A stretch of 64,000 nt of DNA from Nereocystis luetkeana (Eukaryota; Sar; Phaeophyceae; Laminariales; Laminariaceae), in contig JARUPZ010000004.1 in assembly GCA_031213475.1 (NCBI GenBank), positions 1,413,501 to 1,477,500 on the forward strand, in the 5' to 3' direction. Below are positions 30,922 through 42,769 of this stretch, piece by piece; position 1 is the first letter of the stretch, and each line of letters begins with the position of its first letter. The position numbers were made by a program, and so were the translations under genes. The notes under the pieces are model-generated. The model was not told the origin of the DNA. It saw nothing but the letters and a program-made list of their open reading frames with translations, and made no database searches.

Positions 30922-31396
30922 GTCGCCCCGGTGGTTCAAGTGGTTAACCCCTTTAGAACCGCAGTCCCGTTTTTGGGACAAACTACTTGAAAGTTGATTG
31001 CTTTGTCCCCAAAACGGGACTGCGGTACTAATGCGGTTGACCTCGAGTTCTACTTGTGTTTGAGTCCTGGGTTCGAGCCCCAGGTGGGTCGGACATTTGA
31101 CTTTATTTTATAAGAAACTAAAAGAGTACGTCAGCTGTGAGTTCAACCGGTCGGCAGAAGGATTCAATTGTTGAGAACGCCTTGCAGCGTGGGTAGGCAC
31201 AATCCGATGCGAGTCGACGAGGGAAGAAAAGGCTGAAACCTCTTCTCGCGATAAAAATGAAGGCACGTACCGTAGCGCGAAGGGGGTAGAAGAGCCTGCT
31301 ATGTGGCCCTGGATCTGAGTTACGAGTTGGAAGGAGAGAGAGAAGAAGATGTGCGAAGATAATAAATGGGACGAGCAAAAAAAAAAAAAAAAAAAC
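30922..31396 (+). mobile_element. SINE-1 copy b, split by MITE-A
   Basis: The tRNA-like head starts GTCGCCCCGGTGGTTCAAG. It is interrupted at GTGGTTAA by a MITE (30944-31040) and resumes CCTCGAGTTCTAC with the B box at 31071-31081. The linker differs from copies a and c: AGTACGTCAGCTGTGAGTTC instead of an A-rich run. A tail of about 20 A at 31377-31396. Confidence 0.9.
30944..31040 (+). mobile_element. MITE-A copy 6, nested in SINE-1
   Basis: Flanked by TTAA (30944-30947) and TTGA (31037-31040). The intact SINE-1 copies at 857 and 40206 (complement) have a single TTAA at this spot, which proves target duplication. The insertion separates A and B boxes by an extra 97 bp. Confidence 0.95.
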
Positions 31397-32735
31397 GTAC
31401 TCGTATTATAGGCATATTTATTCTAAAGACCACCGTCCGTCACAGCTGTGAACCCAGGTACCAGGTAAAATGGTAAAATACTGAACAGCCGTGTCTTTTT
31501 TTTTCCAACAAAAAAACAAAAAAATGTTTTTTTCGTATACAATTATAGTATTGCAATTCCCTACCTGTACTTGCGTACGTTCAACCTTACATGAGGATCC
31601 TCTCGGCTTCTACGAATATGGCGTTTAGGGTCTCCGAGCGGCGTGTTGCTCATTTTTCCCCTATTTTTTTAACGAGCGAAGGCTTCACCTACAGCCTACA
31701 GCACGACTCTGGCCGTATGTATGTGGAGTAAGGCCCGCTTGGTCTTCATATGATTCATTTAGACACGATCCTTACTGGTATGTTTTATGTTTCCCCTCTA
31801 AGTTGTAACTGCCACTATTAATAGTAATCCTACTACGAGTACATATCCTCCAGAACATCTGATAACTGAAGGTTAAGATCTGCAGACGACCTATCTACTA
31901 CTGCTGTAGGTCGTGATCTATCTGATCTGTACATACCACTATGGCCGTACATATAAGCACCGCTTGATCTTCAGATTGATGCAGAAACGGTCCTTATATC
32001 TCCGCCCAGTATGCAACTATTAATATCACTATTGATATTTTACCGTACTCTGCTGCAGTTTAAAGTATACCTGGTACCTGGTAGTATTATTAGTACGACG
32101 TACGTTTTACCTAAAGCAATAGCAGGAGGTACGTACGTATTGCACGAGTAAACTTAGTACCTGGTACTATTCCATTTTGCTCGTACGTACGCTCAGCAGA
32201 TTATTTGTTTTTGTTCGTTCACTGACGGCGTGTCATCGAGAGCTCACGAGTAGTCTAGAACCGCGCCGACGTTTTCGGAGACGAATCGCTTGGAAATTGC
32301 ATGTATGTACGTACGTAATGCGTATACGTATAGTTCGAAATATAGTTGGAAACTCTTTGCCGCACTATAATGCCATGATGTTGCGTATGATATCATACCA
32401 GCGGAGTCCTCTCAGACCTGCACAAATATTTCCTTTTGTACTCGTACTGGTACTATTTTAGTCAGTCTGAGCATTAAATACCGTATATAGAACACACACA
32501 CACACCCTGGGACGAATTTCAGACCCTGTTTCCTCCGAAACGCCGCAACACGGGGGGGGGGGGGCACACAACGAAAATGGTGGCTTTGGAAAGATTTCAT
32601 CGAGAAGGTTGCAAAAAGACGCATCGCTCGTCGTATTCAGTACGCCCTCGCCGCTGTCGAGAAACCCAGCTTCCAAAATCGTCCGAGGGGGTGTGTTGTC
32701 CTGAGTATGTCGCCAGAAACGTGGGTGCAGGCACC
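31397..32735. other. Gene-free stretch
   Basis: AT-rich with many TA-centred micro-motifs (TACCTGGTACCTGGTAG at 32069, CTACTGCTGTAGG at 31901, CTATTAATAG at 31815) and ACGTACGTAC runs. No gene supported. Confidence 0.45.
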
Positions 32736-32742
32736 AGTTAAC

Positions 32743-32838
32743 TTGACCCTTTTTAGAACTGCAGTCCCGTTTTGGGGACATACTACTCAAATTATAAGTA
32801 GTTTGCCCTTTAAAACGGGACTGCGGCACTAAGGGGGC
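32743..32838 (-). mobile_element. MITE-A copy 7 (diverged)
   Basis: TTGACCCTTTTTAGAAC left end; right end decayed (CACTAAGGGGGCCA). Confidence 0.75.
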
Positions 32839-32839
32839 C

Positions 32840-33670
32840 ACTAACTCTACAAGAGTGCAAGTAACTTTCGTACGTGCGTACAAAAAAGTAGATCGTAGAT
32901 CGAACCCATCTCCTCATATACATACGATATTACTACAGCAGTAGTTGTTGTACAGGAAAACGGCTGATGATGCCCCTACTTTCCAACTTGCGACACCCCC
33001 GGGGATTCCAAGCCCACCGAATCCCGAAGGGGGGCCTTGTTATATCGCATTGTTAATATCGTATCATATCACACGTATTGCTTCCGAGCCGGTCTGCTTT
33101 TTCGAAGGATATCGAACTAGAATGGACCGAGTCCTCTACGATAGGTAGTGTTTTGCATTATATACTCGTGTACAAATAGTACGTGGAGGAATGGAGGATG
33201 GAGGGCCAAACGCAAAACGCGTTCGATATGATACGTCGATATTTCTTTCGTTATTCAATATTGCAATATATCGAAAATCCGATATTTCGAAAAACCCGAT
33301 AATGCGGTAAACCGACATTTGAGTGTTTCGAAACGATATCCGATACGTGCGTACGTACTGCGAACACAGACCGAACACTGAACTGTTTTCAGTTTGCTGT
33401 TTTCTCATCCTTTGAAATGGGCTCCGTTCAAGCATTTGGGATTCGTAAATGGCAAACCTATCAATGCAATGGTAAGCCTTAAAGTCGTGATAGTACCCAC
33501 TACTATGACAGTGGTCGTATTGTGAACATCAGTAGTAGATTATGGGCAGTTGATGTAAGAATAACGTCAGCAACGATAACGACACGTCAAGACGAAAATA
33601 GATACCAGGTATACCTAGGTTCAAGTGAGCTATTTACAGGTTCACTATTAATAGGCGAAGCCCAACTTGA
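32840..33670. other. Gene-free stretch
   Basis: Includes a GATATC/TTCGAA-rich patch (33225-33350) of short palindromes. No gene supported. Confidence 0.4.
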
Positions 33671-33674
33671 GTAA

Positions 33675-33820
33675 GACACAGGGAGGCGTACCTAAAACCT
33701 TTCAGACAGCAAAAGTTACAGTCGGGGGCTGGCCAATCAGAGGGAGGGCCGAGAAGAAGTTTTTCCCCGAGTGCACTATGGAGTGTATGATCTACCTGTA
33801 AATGGCTCCAAAGGCATACC
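33675..33820. repeat. Dispersed repeat H copy 1
   Basis: AGGCGTACCTAAAACCTTTCAG, GGCCAATCAGAGGGAGGGCC and CCCCGAGTG...TACCTGTAAATGGC are matched in order at 37258-37375. Confidence 0.7.
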
Positions 33821-34265
33821 AGGTTTATTACTTGATTGCAGTATGGGACCTGATCTGAGCAAGGCTCAGAACCTCGATGTAACACCATCCTTGGACAGTC
33901 TTGAAGACTGCTTATTATATGGGATTGAGTGTGCCACTCGTCGCTGAGCACGATTTTTTCTTATTCCAATTTTTCTTGACGTCCTCCAGAAAGTGATATC
34001 CATGTTGTTATTGCAGTACTGCTGTAGTCTTTTTATCATTCGTGGGCCTACTACTGACTGTACCTTGTACAAAACGCAAGGCGGCAAAGGTTTGCCTCTG
34101 ATTGCTGTGTGTGCTTACCAGGTGGTTTGTGTGCTGCGTCGTAGAGCGTGGGGATGTGTTTCAGGAAGGAATCCAGGTGACATGGTAAGGTGCTATTTTG
34201 GCGGGATCCCACAGGTTGAGACTGAAAGATTGAAAATGAACAATCTTCAGTTTTTATTCTAATTC

Positions 34266-34553
34266 GAAAAATCGGCCGCCAAAACCGCCTATCCAGTCTC
34301 GAGATTTACCCAAAAATTGCAATGTTCCAGGGCTTTTCAATCCCGATCTCCATCACTAAGGTGGGTGTATTGCTACAGACTGGGCCGCACTCAGTAAGTC
34401 TTAAGTGCAATTACAGTAGAGCCAAAAATAGGTCAAGCCCAACTTGAGAACTGTAGATACCTGTGATGGAGATTGGGATTGATTTGCCCGGAAAAGATTG
34501 CAGTATTTTATTTTTTCTCGGAAATTAAATTTACCATTTTGGCGGCCGATCTG
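34266..34553. mobile_element. TIR element, ~290 bp
   Basis: Ends AAAATCGGCCGCCAAAA and TTTTGGCGGCCGAT. Inner inverted pair CAATCCCGATCTCCATCAC / GTGATGGAGATTGGGATTGA. Non-coding. Confidence 0.7.
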
Positions 34554-34913
34554 TCAATCTAGAATCAGAATCGAAGATTAATAAATCCATTTATCATATC
34601 CCGATCTTTTGTACCCCCCGCCACTATAACGCCTGACGATGACACTCGAAACCCTTATGTAACGCGCCACCTTGTTCCTACCATACCCCACACGATAGCA
34701 CAACAACAGAACCATAGGAAATGAGCTTCGAACGAAAATCACAGACAGGCGAAGAAAGTTTTTTTTTTTTTTTTTTTTTATCCTCCGACGGATTGGTAAA
34801 AATAAAGCTTAAGCTCACCACACTTCCACGTTCGTGTCGTGTGTCAATTTAGCCCAGTTGGGCACGTTGACCCGACCTGACCCCCGAGAGGAGCAGGTGC
34901 GGTGGAGATAGCC

Positions 34914-34939
34914 ACCCGGGAGAGTCATCTCTCCCGGGT
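34914..34939. other. Perfect GC-rich stem-loop
   Basis: ACCCGGGAGAG TCAT CTCTCCCGGGT, 11-bp stem with a 4-nt loop, no U tract. Function unknown; could sit in a transcript leader of an unrecognised repeat. Confidence 0.6.
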
Positions 34940-35119
34940 AGTGTGGGACTTGCGTTTGCTCACCCACCAACAAAAACCAAGGCTATGAGGCCTTCCCGCC
35001 GGACTCGGACCAGTTACGGTCCACCCTACCCGTTGGGGCGTTGGTCCTCAAGAGGTTTCTTGATGGTCTTAACTTTTGCCCCAATACCGCCTCATACTTG
35101 GTATACTAGTTTTAATCTT

Positions 35120-35310
35120 GGGAGTGCCTTGACGGCTGCCAAGGGCAAGAGGCATGAGAGTAGAGGTAGGACCCAGCGGGTACCTGCCCCTCCCAAACCA
35201 GATACGCGCCATTTTTTGAAGCCCGAACCCTACCCTACCCGTCGGGTAACGCCTTTTTGACGGGTACCCGAGAAAGCGGATACCCGGCGGGTGCATGGTG
35301 GGTACACGGC
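35120..35310. repeat. ACCCG/CGGGT-rich palindromic patch
   Basis: CAGCGGGTACCTG, CTACCCGTCGGGTAACG, ACGGGTACCCGAG and ACCCGGCGGGTGC. Same vocabulary as 36490-36670 and 57300-57400. Confidence 0.6.
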
Positions 35311-35662
35311 AAGGCAATGTGTTTGAAGTTTTTTCTCACTGTTTCATTCAGTGCCACGAGGAGAAGGAGATTCAAGTGGAAGATAATGCGTATTGCTGTT
35401 GTTGTATACAGAACCGAAGCGGCCAGTACGAACAGTTTTGATTGTTGATTCGGCGTACAAGCCGCCTAAAGTTTCCTGCTCGTGTGTTACCCCACTGCGC
35501 GGGCGTGTCACGGTCAGTAGTATAGGTTTGAAGATGCAAAAACAGTGGGATTATGTGCAGTAGTACGCACGTATGGGGCGATGGTCCACGGTCTCCCCCT
35601 GCGAAGGCTGCAGTACACACTTTCCGACCCTCTGCATATCGCATACCTGGTACCTGGTATAG

Positions 35663-35771
35663 TATTACGGGGGACCATAGTTAATAGCACCAAATATTGT
35701 TAGTAAAAATGGTCAAGTATATAGGTTTTTATGTATACCATAGGTTCCAGTCACTATGGTCCCCCGTAGTA
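35663..35771 (+). mobile_element. MITE-B copy 12
   Basis: Complete; immediately preceded by TACCTGGTACCTGGTATAG. Confidence 0.87.
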
Positions 35772-36480
35772 GAGTGGCGACAATGAGACAAGGTTATGGC
35801 GACATGATGGTTGACTCTCTGATACTGACTTGCTGTACTGTACCTGGTACCCGGTATGCTGTATGTGTCGGGGAACAAGAAGGGATACTAGCACATGACG
35901 GGAAGGCAAGAACGGTTTACTGTGGACAGGAAACACGACACCTGACACACGCACACATCACTACACCGCCTTTGCTCGGTGCTCGAAAACCGAAGAACTC
36001 GTGAACGGAAAGAGAACAAACAAGCTGATTGAAAGAAGCTAGAGCGTGGTTGCTCGCAAAGAAGCGGCTACCCACACCGAGACCCCTGAACTCAGCAGGG
36101 GCCCGAGGCCAGCATCGCTGCACACCCGGTTAGATAGCTCGACCCGCAGAAAAAGACACGTCTATAGCAAAACCCAGCGACCTTGTCTGCGTCATAGTTG
36201 GTGACGTTCCCACGTCTTCATGCCAGTTACCGTACACGCGACGGTTCAACTAACAGCATGCAGGCCTACACAATCAGTACTGCAGTTTTTTTGCGAGAAT
36301 TGCATCAAGATCGCTCCCCGTGGGCAAGTTCCTTTTTGCCGAGAGGCAGCGGTAGAAACTTCGCCACAGGGATCAATCGCCCTTGCTGCACATCTGCTGG
36401 CTCATTGTGCGCAGCCGGTACCTTGTGACGATGTTGCCATACGTACCTACCCCGTGTGATTTTAGTTGGAATGTGCGATG
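35772..36480. other. Gene-free stretch
   Basis: Short competing frames only; no gene supported. Confidence 0.4.
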
Positions 36481-36489
36481 TGCGAGGCG

Positions 36490-36670
36490 TATTTAACCGG
36501 GAATACGGATTACCCGCGGGTACCCGAAAACCCGCGGGTACCCGAGTACCCGGTTCTCGACGACGCAATTACCCACAGGGCTCGACAACCTGCGGGTATT
36601 GAGCTCGTACCCTACCCGTCAAACGGGTAGGACCCGTCCGAGTATACCCGCCGGGTACCCGGGTGATTGA
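36490..36670. repeat. TACCCG palindromic repeats
   Basis: TACCCGCGGGTACCCG occurs twice (36510-36545), with CTACCCGTCAAACGGGTAG and ACCCGCCGGGTACCCGGGT after it. Each unit can fold on itself. Confidence 0.75.
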
Positions 36671-36869
36671 AACCAGGGTCCTACCTCCATATAAGAAAGT
36701 GCCGTCACGGGTGCCGTCAATCGACAGCAACAACGCCGCATTCCGACATTTTGGGGTACAAACTTGGAATTAGTGTTGTCTAGTATTTGCAGCAGTAAAA
36801 TGTAAAAGAGTGTCATGTAACGCTCGGTCGCAGTACGTACCGCACTGCTGTACACCTTTCCATGGCTTC

Positions 36870-36963
36870 TTAACCCCTTTAGAACCGCAGTCCCGTTTTG
36901 GGGACAAACCACTCAAATTTCAAGTAGTTTGTCCCCAAAACGGGACTGCGGTTCTAAAGTTAA
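36870..36963 (-). mobile_element. MITE-A copy 8
   Basis: Complete; nearly perfect palindrome, GGTTCTAAAGTTAA right end. Confidence 0.88.
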
Positions 36964-37257
36964 GCATGTATACTGCGACTCGTACACTATTTGAATAGTC
37001 TATACGTGGCTGCATTGTTGCGTTTTGAGCATCCACCAATATTCACGTATGTTGTGTCATACCGGAACTACGGGCATAAAACACCAAAACCGCTTCAAAT
37101 TTGGCGAGATGAAGATTGAGATTGGTATTGAGATGGAGAGTGCCCCTTGAAGTTAATATTGCCGAAAAAATCATGATTTTATCGGGTAATCTTTTTTTTC
37201 AAGAATTGATCGGCGCTGTTCTCGGAGGCATTTTCCATCACTGGTAGATACTTGTAC

Positions 37258-37375
37258 AGAGAGGCGCACCTGAAGCCTTTCAGCCAACAACAGGTACGAC
37301 CGGGCAATGGTCAATCCGAGGGAGGGCCAGGAAGCCTTTTACCGAGTGTACCTACAAATGGCCTAAAAGGCATTT
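37258..37375. repeat. Dispersed repeat H copy 2
   Basis: AGGCGCACCTGAAGCCTTTCAG, GGTCAATCCGAGGGAGGGCC and ACCTACAAATGGCC, as in 33675-33820. Confidence 0.7.
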
Positions 37376-37769
37376 GTATACCGTTTTTTGGCGTTCGTAC
37401 TATTTTTCACTATCATACCTGGTAACCCTGACCCTAGATCATAGTCCGCATCCTATATATAATATACGAGTCCGTGCGCAGTCTCCTTTATTCCATACTG
37501 GTGTGCGATGTATGAAATCTGCTCAGTTAGGTATTACGGAGCTTGCCTCTCTCTTGTCGGATGTAGAATCAGCACACACACCTAACTTCCCGTATGTCGA
37601 ATTGTACAAGAACGGTTTAATGTGAACGAATCCACACACCGCTGCTGTATGCCCCCCTCTGGTATCGGTACCTGGTTCAAAGAAAACTTAAAAATAAACA
37701 GCCAGTAGTACTCACCGAGTGGTCGGGGGGAAATTTCGGGGAATATTCCGGGAAATTTACATCCACCAT

Positions 37770-38420
37770 CATAATGGTGTCAGGGGGGGGGGGGGAAATC
37801 GTGGTCCGCGGGTTCGGAATAATTATGAAAAATACGAAAGCGGCGCAGCTGCGTCGAGTAGGTTTCTCGCCCGTTTTTGAGCCGTTTTGGGTCCGGGTTG
37901 GGGTGGGGGCTATGGGTTTTAGGGTAGGGTTGGGGGTTGCGTTGGGTCTGCGTCCGTACCTTAATCCCACCAGGAAGTGCTTCCTGGCCCGCCAACAGCG
38001 AACAGCCCGGCGGCCCCTGTAAGATCCTCCATCGTATCGGACACCGGACACGGTTAATAGTCCGCGAACTAAACTTGGCGCAACAATATCCCAGTGCACC
38101 TGGCGACGGCCACGACTTTCGAGGATAATCTTCCAGCGGTGTACAATACTTTTCCTTTTCCAATATTAATAGGGCACGAAGGAAAAAGTGTGGTCCGCCG
38201 TTGACAAGTCTCGTGTTCCACAGCCCAGAAAGAAAATTAAAGAAAACAAAAGCTCGAACGCGGCGCAGCCGCTTTTCTGGCTCGCTTTTCTGGCTCGTTT
38301 CTGGCCTGTTTTGGGTCCAGGTTGAGGTCTGGACCAGGGTTGAGATTAGGGATTGGGTTGGGTTGGGTTGGGTCTACGCCCGTGCCTTGGTCCGACCATC
38401 CGAGCTTCTTCGTAGCGCGA
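37770..38420 (+). repeat. Diverged duplication with GGGTTGGGTT stretches
   Basis: GTGGTCCGC, CGCGGCGCAGC, TCGTTTCTGGCC/TCGCCCGTTTTTG and TTTTGGGTCC are found in both 37800-37960 and 38188-38400. (GGGTT)n at 38352-38375 is too short and internal to be telomeric. Confidence 0.55.
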
Positions 38421-38424
38421 GAAA

Positions 38425-39405
38425 CGCGAGCAGTCAGTAACCCGACCCCTAGCTTGTTTATCTCGAGTCGTTGTCAGGTATACTCCAATAATAATCTACC
38501 CCGTGGCCCCATGCGCTTGCACCCCACCACCCACGCGCACCAGACACCAGGCACCAGAGACCAGAGATATGTGGTTTTCTTGTGCTGTCGCACTTGAATT
38601 GGAGGTTGGATGTACCACGTCCACGTCATGGATTTGTGATAGTTGACAACCAACAACCAGCACACCGCCCTAGACCACACCGACATCCGGTATCCGACAT
38701 CACCCATCGTTTTTATATCCATGTTAGCCTGTGTACGTACGTATATATGTTCCATACGAACCGTGGGCCTTTAGATTATGACAAGCAGTGTCAATGCTCG
38801 TTTTCAAGTACCATCAACTACCGGGTATCAATATTCATATTCATATTAATAGTCGAGTTGTCAACCAACTACTGCTGTTTGTTGTATCTACCAGATACCA
38901 GGTATCTTATGATATCATACATGTCACTTATACCAGGTACAGGCTATTTATTCTTTTATACGTACGACCAACCATTTGATTACTGAAAATAAGTACTTCC
39001 CAACTTCCCCCCTTCCTCCCACTCCCACCTTCCTTCTCGAATTATTTGGACAAACTACGTACAAAGTATACAGGCAGCAGTACAACACCTTTGTGTTTAC
39101 AAGTATCAGGTACCAGTATATGACATCAACGATTCATATTATTAGCGTAATGTTGATATCTCTACAGCACAGAGCACTACAACCGCAAAAGTCATCTACC
39201 CATGCTACGACTACAACAGCAGTACGTACATTTTTTTTTCTTTGGTGATCCTGGAATAGCAACGACCACCATACATGTTTCTTTTCGTTTCGCTATTTCA
39301 TAGATTGCGTATGTCGTGCCTGTCGTATCTATTAATAGTATGATGACATGGCTTTGCATTGCCCACTGCAGTGCATACTGCACACGTGGCAACGTAGTAT
39401 CTCTG
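38425..39405. other. Gene-free stretch
   Basis: AT-rich, many ACCAGGTA and TATTAATA motifs; no gene supported. Confidence 0.4.
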
Positions 39406-39840
39406 TGGCGTAGCTTTGTGACCCCAGAACTTGTATCTTCTAGGATTGAAGAATCGGCACGGATGCTGGATGTCGACGGGTAGAAAGAACGGTTTAATGT
39501 GAAGAACACACACACACACATATCAGGTGTCGTCAGTTTTTGAGTCTTTCGTCGCCCCCTTTTTGGACCGCAGTCCCATTGTTGGGACAAACCATTCAAA
39601 TTATCAGTGGTTTGTCCCCGAAACGGGACTGCAATCCTCGATGGGTCATGATAACCCCCGAGTGAGGGGGCCTAGCAGCAAGTACGACTATCAATATTAA
39701 TACTTATCTCTGTGGCGTAGCTTTGTGACCACATAACTTGTACCTGGTATCTCTTCTAGGATTGAAGAATCGGCACGGACACTGGTTGTGCTGGATGTCG
39801 ACGGGTAGAAAGAACGGTTAAATGTGAAGAACAAACACAC
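39400..39840 (+). repeat. Direct duplication differing by a TACCTGGTA insertion
   Basis: 39402-39515 and 39702-39835 share ATCTCTGTGGCGTAGCTTTG, TCTAGGATTGAAGAATCGGC and GATGTCGACGGGTAGAAAG. Copy 1 has CTTGTATCTTC; copy 2 has CTTGTACCTGGTATCTC (39739-39752) and an extra GGTTGTGCT. Confidence 0.85.
39551..39652 (-). mobile_element. MITE-A copy 9
   Basis: CCCCCTTTTTGGACCGCAG ... TGCAATCCTCGATGGGT; both termini decayed. Confidence 0.75.
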
Positions 39841-39861
39841 AGGTATATTCGTATACATCTA

Positions 39862-40206
39862 CTTTTTCCTTTTTTTTTTGCTCATCCCATTAATTATCTT
39901 CGCACATCTTCTTCTCTCTCTCCTTCCAACTCGCAACTCAGATCCGGGGTCACCTAGCAGGCTCTTCTACCCCCTTCCCGCTACGGTACGTGCCTTCATT
40001 TTTATCGCGAGAAGATTTCAGCCTTTTCTTCCCTCGTCGACTCGCATCGAATTGTGCCTACCCACGCTGCAAGGCGCTCTCAACAATTGAATCCTTTTGA
40101 TTTTTTTTTTGCAAATAACGTCAAATGTCCGACCCACCTGGGGCTCGAACCCAGGACTCAAACACAAGTAGAACTCGAGGTTAACCACTTGAACCATCGG
40201 GGCGAT
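39862..40206 (-). mobile_element. SINE-1 copy c
   Basis: Closest to copy a (same A-rich linker). Head with B box at 40139-40149 on plus; T tract at 39863-39879. Confidence 0.85.
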
Positions 40207-40384
40207 CGATACTATTATAATATTAATAATATTATTGTTATAGCATCATTCGGGGTAGGTGTCGGAGATGTCCTCGCATTGTACATAGCTCGGGTACACC
40301 CCCCGTATGTCATCAGGTATACCTCAACACCTCAACAGCCCGCGCTGCTTCTTGTCGCCTAGTGACCGATACCCGATACCAGTA

Positions 40385-40495
40385 CTATTTACGGTGGACG
40401 ATAGTTAATAGGACCAAATTTTGTTAGTAAAAATGGTTAAATATATAGGTTTTTATGTATACCATAGGTCCTATTAACTATGGTCCCCCGTAATA
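40385..40495 (+). mobile_element. MITE-B copy 13
   Basis: Complete; left end TATTTACGGTGGACGATAG. Confidence 0.87.
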
Positions 40496-40719
40496 TTATA
40501 GTGCAAATACGTAAATACAAGCAGTACGTACGTACGTAGGTCGTCACTTATCTTCGACATTTTTCCCCTCTATACTATAATCAAGTAAAGTAAGTCCCAA
40601 AGGGGTTATGGTTACTATTCGTCTAATAACACGAGTGCAGCATTCTGATTATGATAATTCTTGGGAGTTTGTCCCGGAAAATGTGGGTGCCGCAGTGCTC
40701 AAGAAGTCAAGCGAGACAA

Positions 40720-40800
40720 GAGCCCCCCCCCCCCCCCCCCCCTCTCCCCTCTCCCCTCTCCCCTCCTCGAATGAACTTTTCCCCTTGCCCCCCCCCTGTT
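40720..40800. repeat. C and CTCCC tract
   Basis: A 20-nt C run at 40723-40742, then (CTCCCCT)n. Lies at the 5' edge of retroposon F copy 3. Confidence 0.85.
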
Positions 40801-41300
40801 CCAAACATGCCGGCCACTACATGAGCTAGACGACCAGGGTCCCGTGTTTTGTGTTTTGGCGGTCGGTCACAGCTGGCGATGGAGTGAGATCATTTGGTCG
40901 GGGCGGAGAACCTTCGCTCCGCACAAGGGGAATAGTCGTATCACGTGCCTGTAGTGTTCAGGGTAAGGCGCCCACGAGGCGGTTACACGGTAATGCCGTT
41001 GCTGTCTCGGGAAGTGGCCTCACCGGAAAATAAATTCACTCATTGAAGCTATTATGTATACATATGCAAAACCATCTCGCAAGCGGTTCTCACTGGAGTT
41101 GGATGCAGCTCATCCTTCATGCGACTCGCCGAACACCTCACGGCGCTTGCTTCGCGCTTGGTGGAAGCAATGCCTGCCTGGTCGGTGAAAACCCGACATG
41201 CTCGGTCCCGGCATTGTAGGGAGGGATGCCAGGGTCTATTATGGTCATACCTGGTATATAGGACTACGGCCATGCATGACGATGATGAAGACACCCCCTT
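40795..41300 (+). mobile_element. Retroposon F copy 3 with micro-insertions
   Basis: Matches copy 1 throughout. Relative to copies 1 and 2, GGTCTATGGTC has become GGTCTATTATGGTC, and TACCTGGTA (41248-41256) is inserted before GGACTACGGCC. Confidence 0.65.
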
Positions 41301-41320
41301 TTCTATGTTACAAATCGAAC

Positions 41321-41560
41321 GCGTCTACGATGGAGGTTCACCCTAAATACTCTGAGTTTCCTCCCTTAAGGAGCTCCATACCTCACCCGAAAACTGACTT
41401 CAGCAAAAATCAAATTGCATCGCGGCGAATAATTCCATGGCCCGAGTCTACAAAACGTTCTTTTCGACATCAAGATTGACATTCCGACGATTTGGGGGTC
41501 AAGGGACCCCGGGTCTTTCGGAAACAAAATAGCGGAAATGTGCTACCTCTATCGTAGAAC
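41321..41560. mobile_element. MITE-C copy 2
   Basis: GCGTCTACGATGGAGGTTCACCC ... ACCTCTATCGTAGAAC, with GGAGCTCCATACCTCACCCG internally. Confidence 0.8.
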
Positions 41561-41593
41561 GGGTCAATCGAAAAAAAAAACGTGATGAGCGCC

Positions 41594-41803
41594 CGAATGT
41601 TGGAGGTGTCTCTGTTAGGAGCAGGAACGGTGCTCCGTCCCGGAAGGGATGCTTGGTCAGCGTTCGAGTGACTAAGGCAAGCATCAAGTGAGTAGCCCCG
41701 AATGTTGGAGGTGTCTCTGTTAGGAGCAGGAACGGTGCTCCGTCCCGGAAGGGATGCTTGGTCAGCGTTCGAGTGACTAAGGCAAGCATCAAGTGGGTAG
41801 CCC
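41594..41803 (+). repeat. 105-bp tandem duplication
   Basis: Two almost identical units (41594-41698, 41699-41803), differing at AGTGAGTAG versus AGTGGGTAG. Related to 14999-15125. Very recent by sequence. Confidence 0.92.
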
Positions 41804-42765
41804 CCCTTCCCCCCCTCTTGTCTGATGGGGCACGTGAGTCTTCTCCTGCAGTATGCCCCCCCCCTCCCCTACGTACTCACGTCCATTTCCACGGGTGGGC
41901 TCCCCGCTCTCTTTGTGTCGCTGGGCGTAGGGTGCTCCCGGAGGGGGCGGGGGAGCGGATCAGGCTGGAGATCAGTGCCTTTCTACCGAATGACCAGACT
42001 CCGAAAAATGGTTCTTTTTTTTTTGCTGCGGTGGCAGTGGCGCATCAATCCCCAGCAGGTTGAAAGAATCGGGCCCTCGCCCTTGGTCGTGCGGTGCGAT
42101 CACAGATGGATACAACTTTCCTTGAAAATCTCTCTCTAAAAACAGCTCGACACGAAATGTAACTTTTCATCATCTCCATGCAGCACAACAGCGACACCCG
42201 TCGGCTTGTGAGTTGAGTTGAGAGCCGCCAGGCCTGCTTCCCCCCCCCCTCCCCGCCCCCCCCCGGCATATTTTGGTTTCGGTTCTGTTCCTAGACCTTC
42301 CTTGCACCAGCGTGCGCACAGCTGACCACGGTTTACAAAACCCACGAGCGCGAGTTTCCTAACGGATGCTAAAGACGTATTGTAATGCCTCCCGAGTCCC
42401 GAGGGCCTGGTCCGGCGCCCGGACACAGCCGGGGAGGCCACCCTGATCGGATGCTGCCCACCCTTCATCGTTCTAGAAGTAAATCCGCCTCTCCCTTTCT
42501 GGAGTTCATTTTGGTTCCCCTACCCCCCACGCCCCTCCATTTACTGCCTCCACCCCCTACCCCCGCCGGAAAATGCCAATTACACAGACCTCTGCTGGTG
42601 TTGGTGTTATTTAAAATACACGAACGGTCTAAAACCAAGTGTGTAAAAACGAAATATTGCCGGTTTTTTTCGTAAGAACCGCAACTTTTCTGGGGGGGGG
42701 AAACTACTTAGAATTAGTGTGGAACTCGTTTTTTAGTTGTATAAGGGTCAAGCTTCCACACGTCG
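41804..42765. other. Gene-free stretch
   Basis: Several C runs and small competing frames; no gene supported. Confidence 0.4.
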
Positions 42766-42769
42766 GACA

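Noticed and set aside
38350..38376. (GGGTT)n telomere-like stretch
   Set aside because: Only a few units, internal, and mixed with unrelated G-rich sequence.
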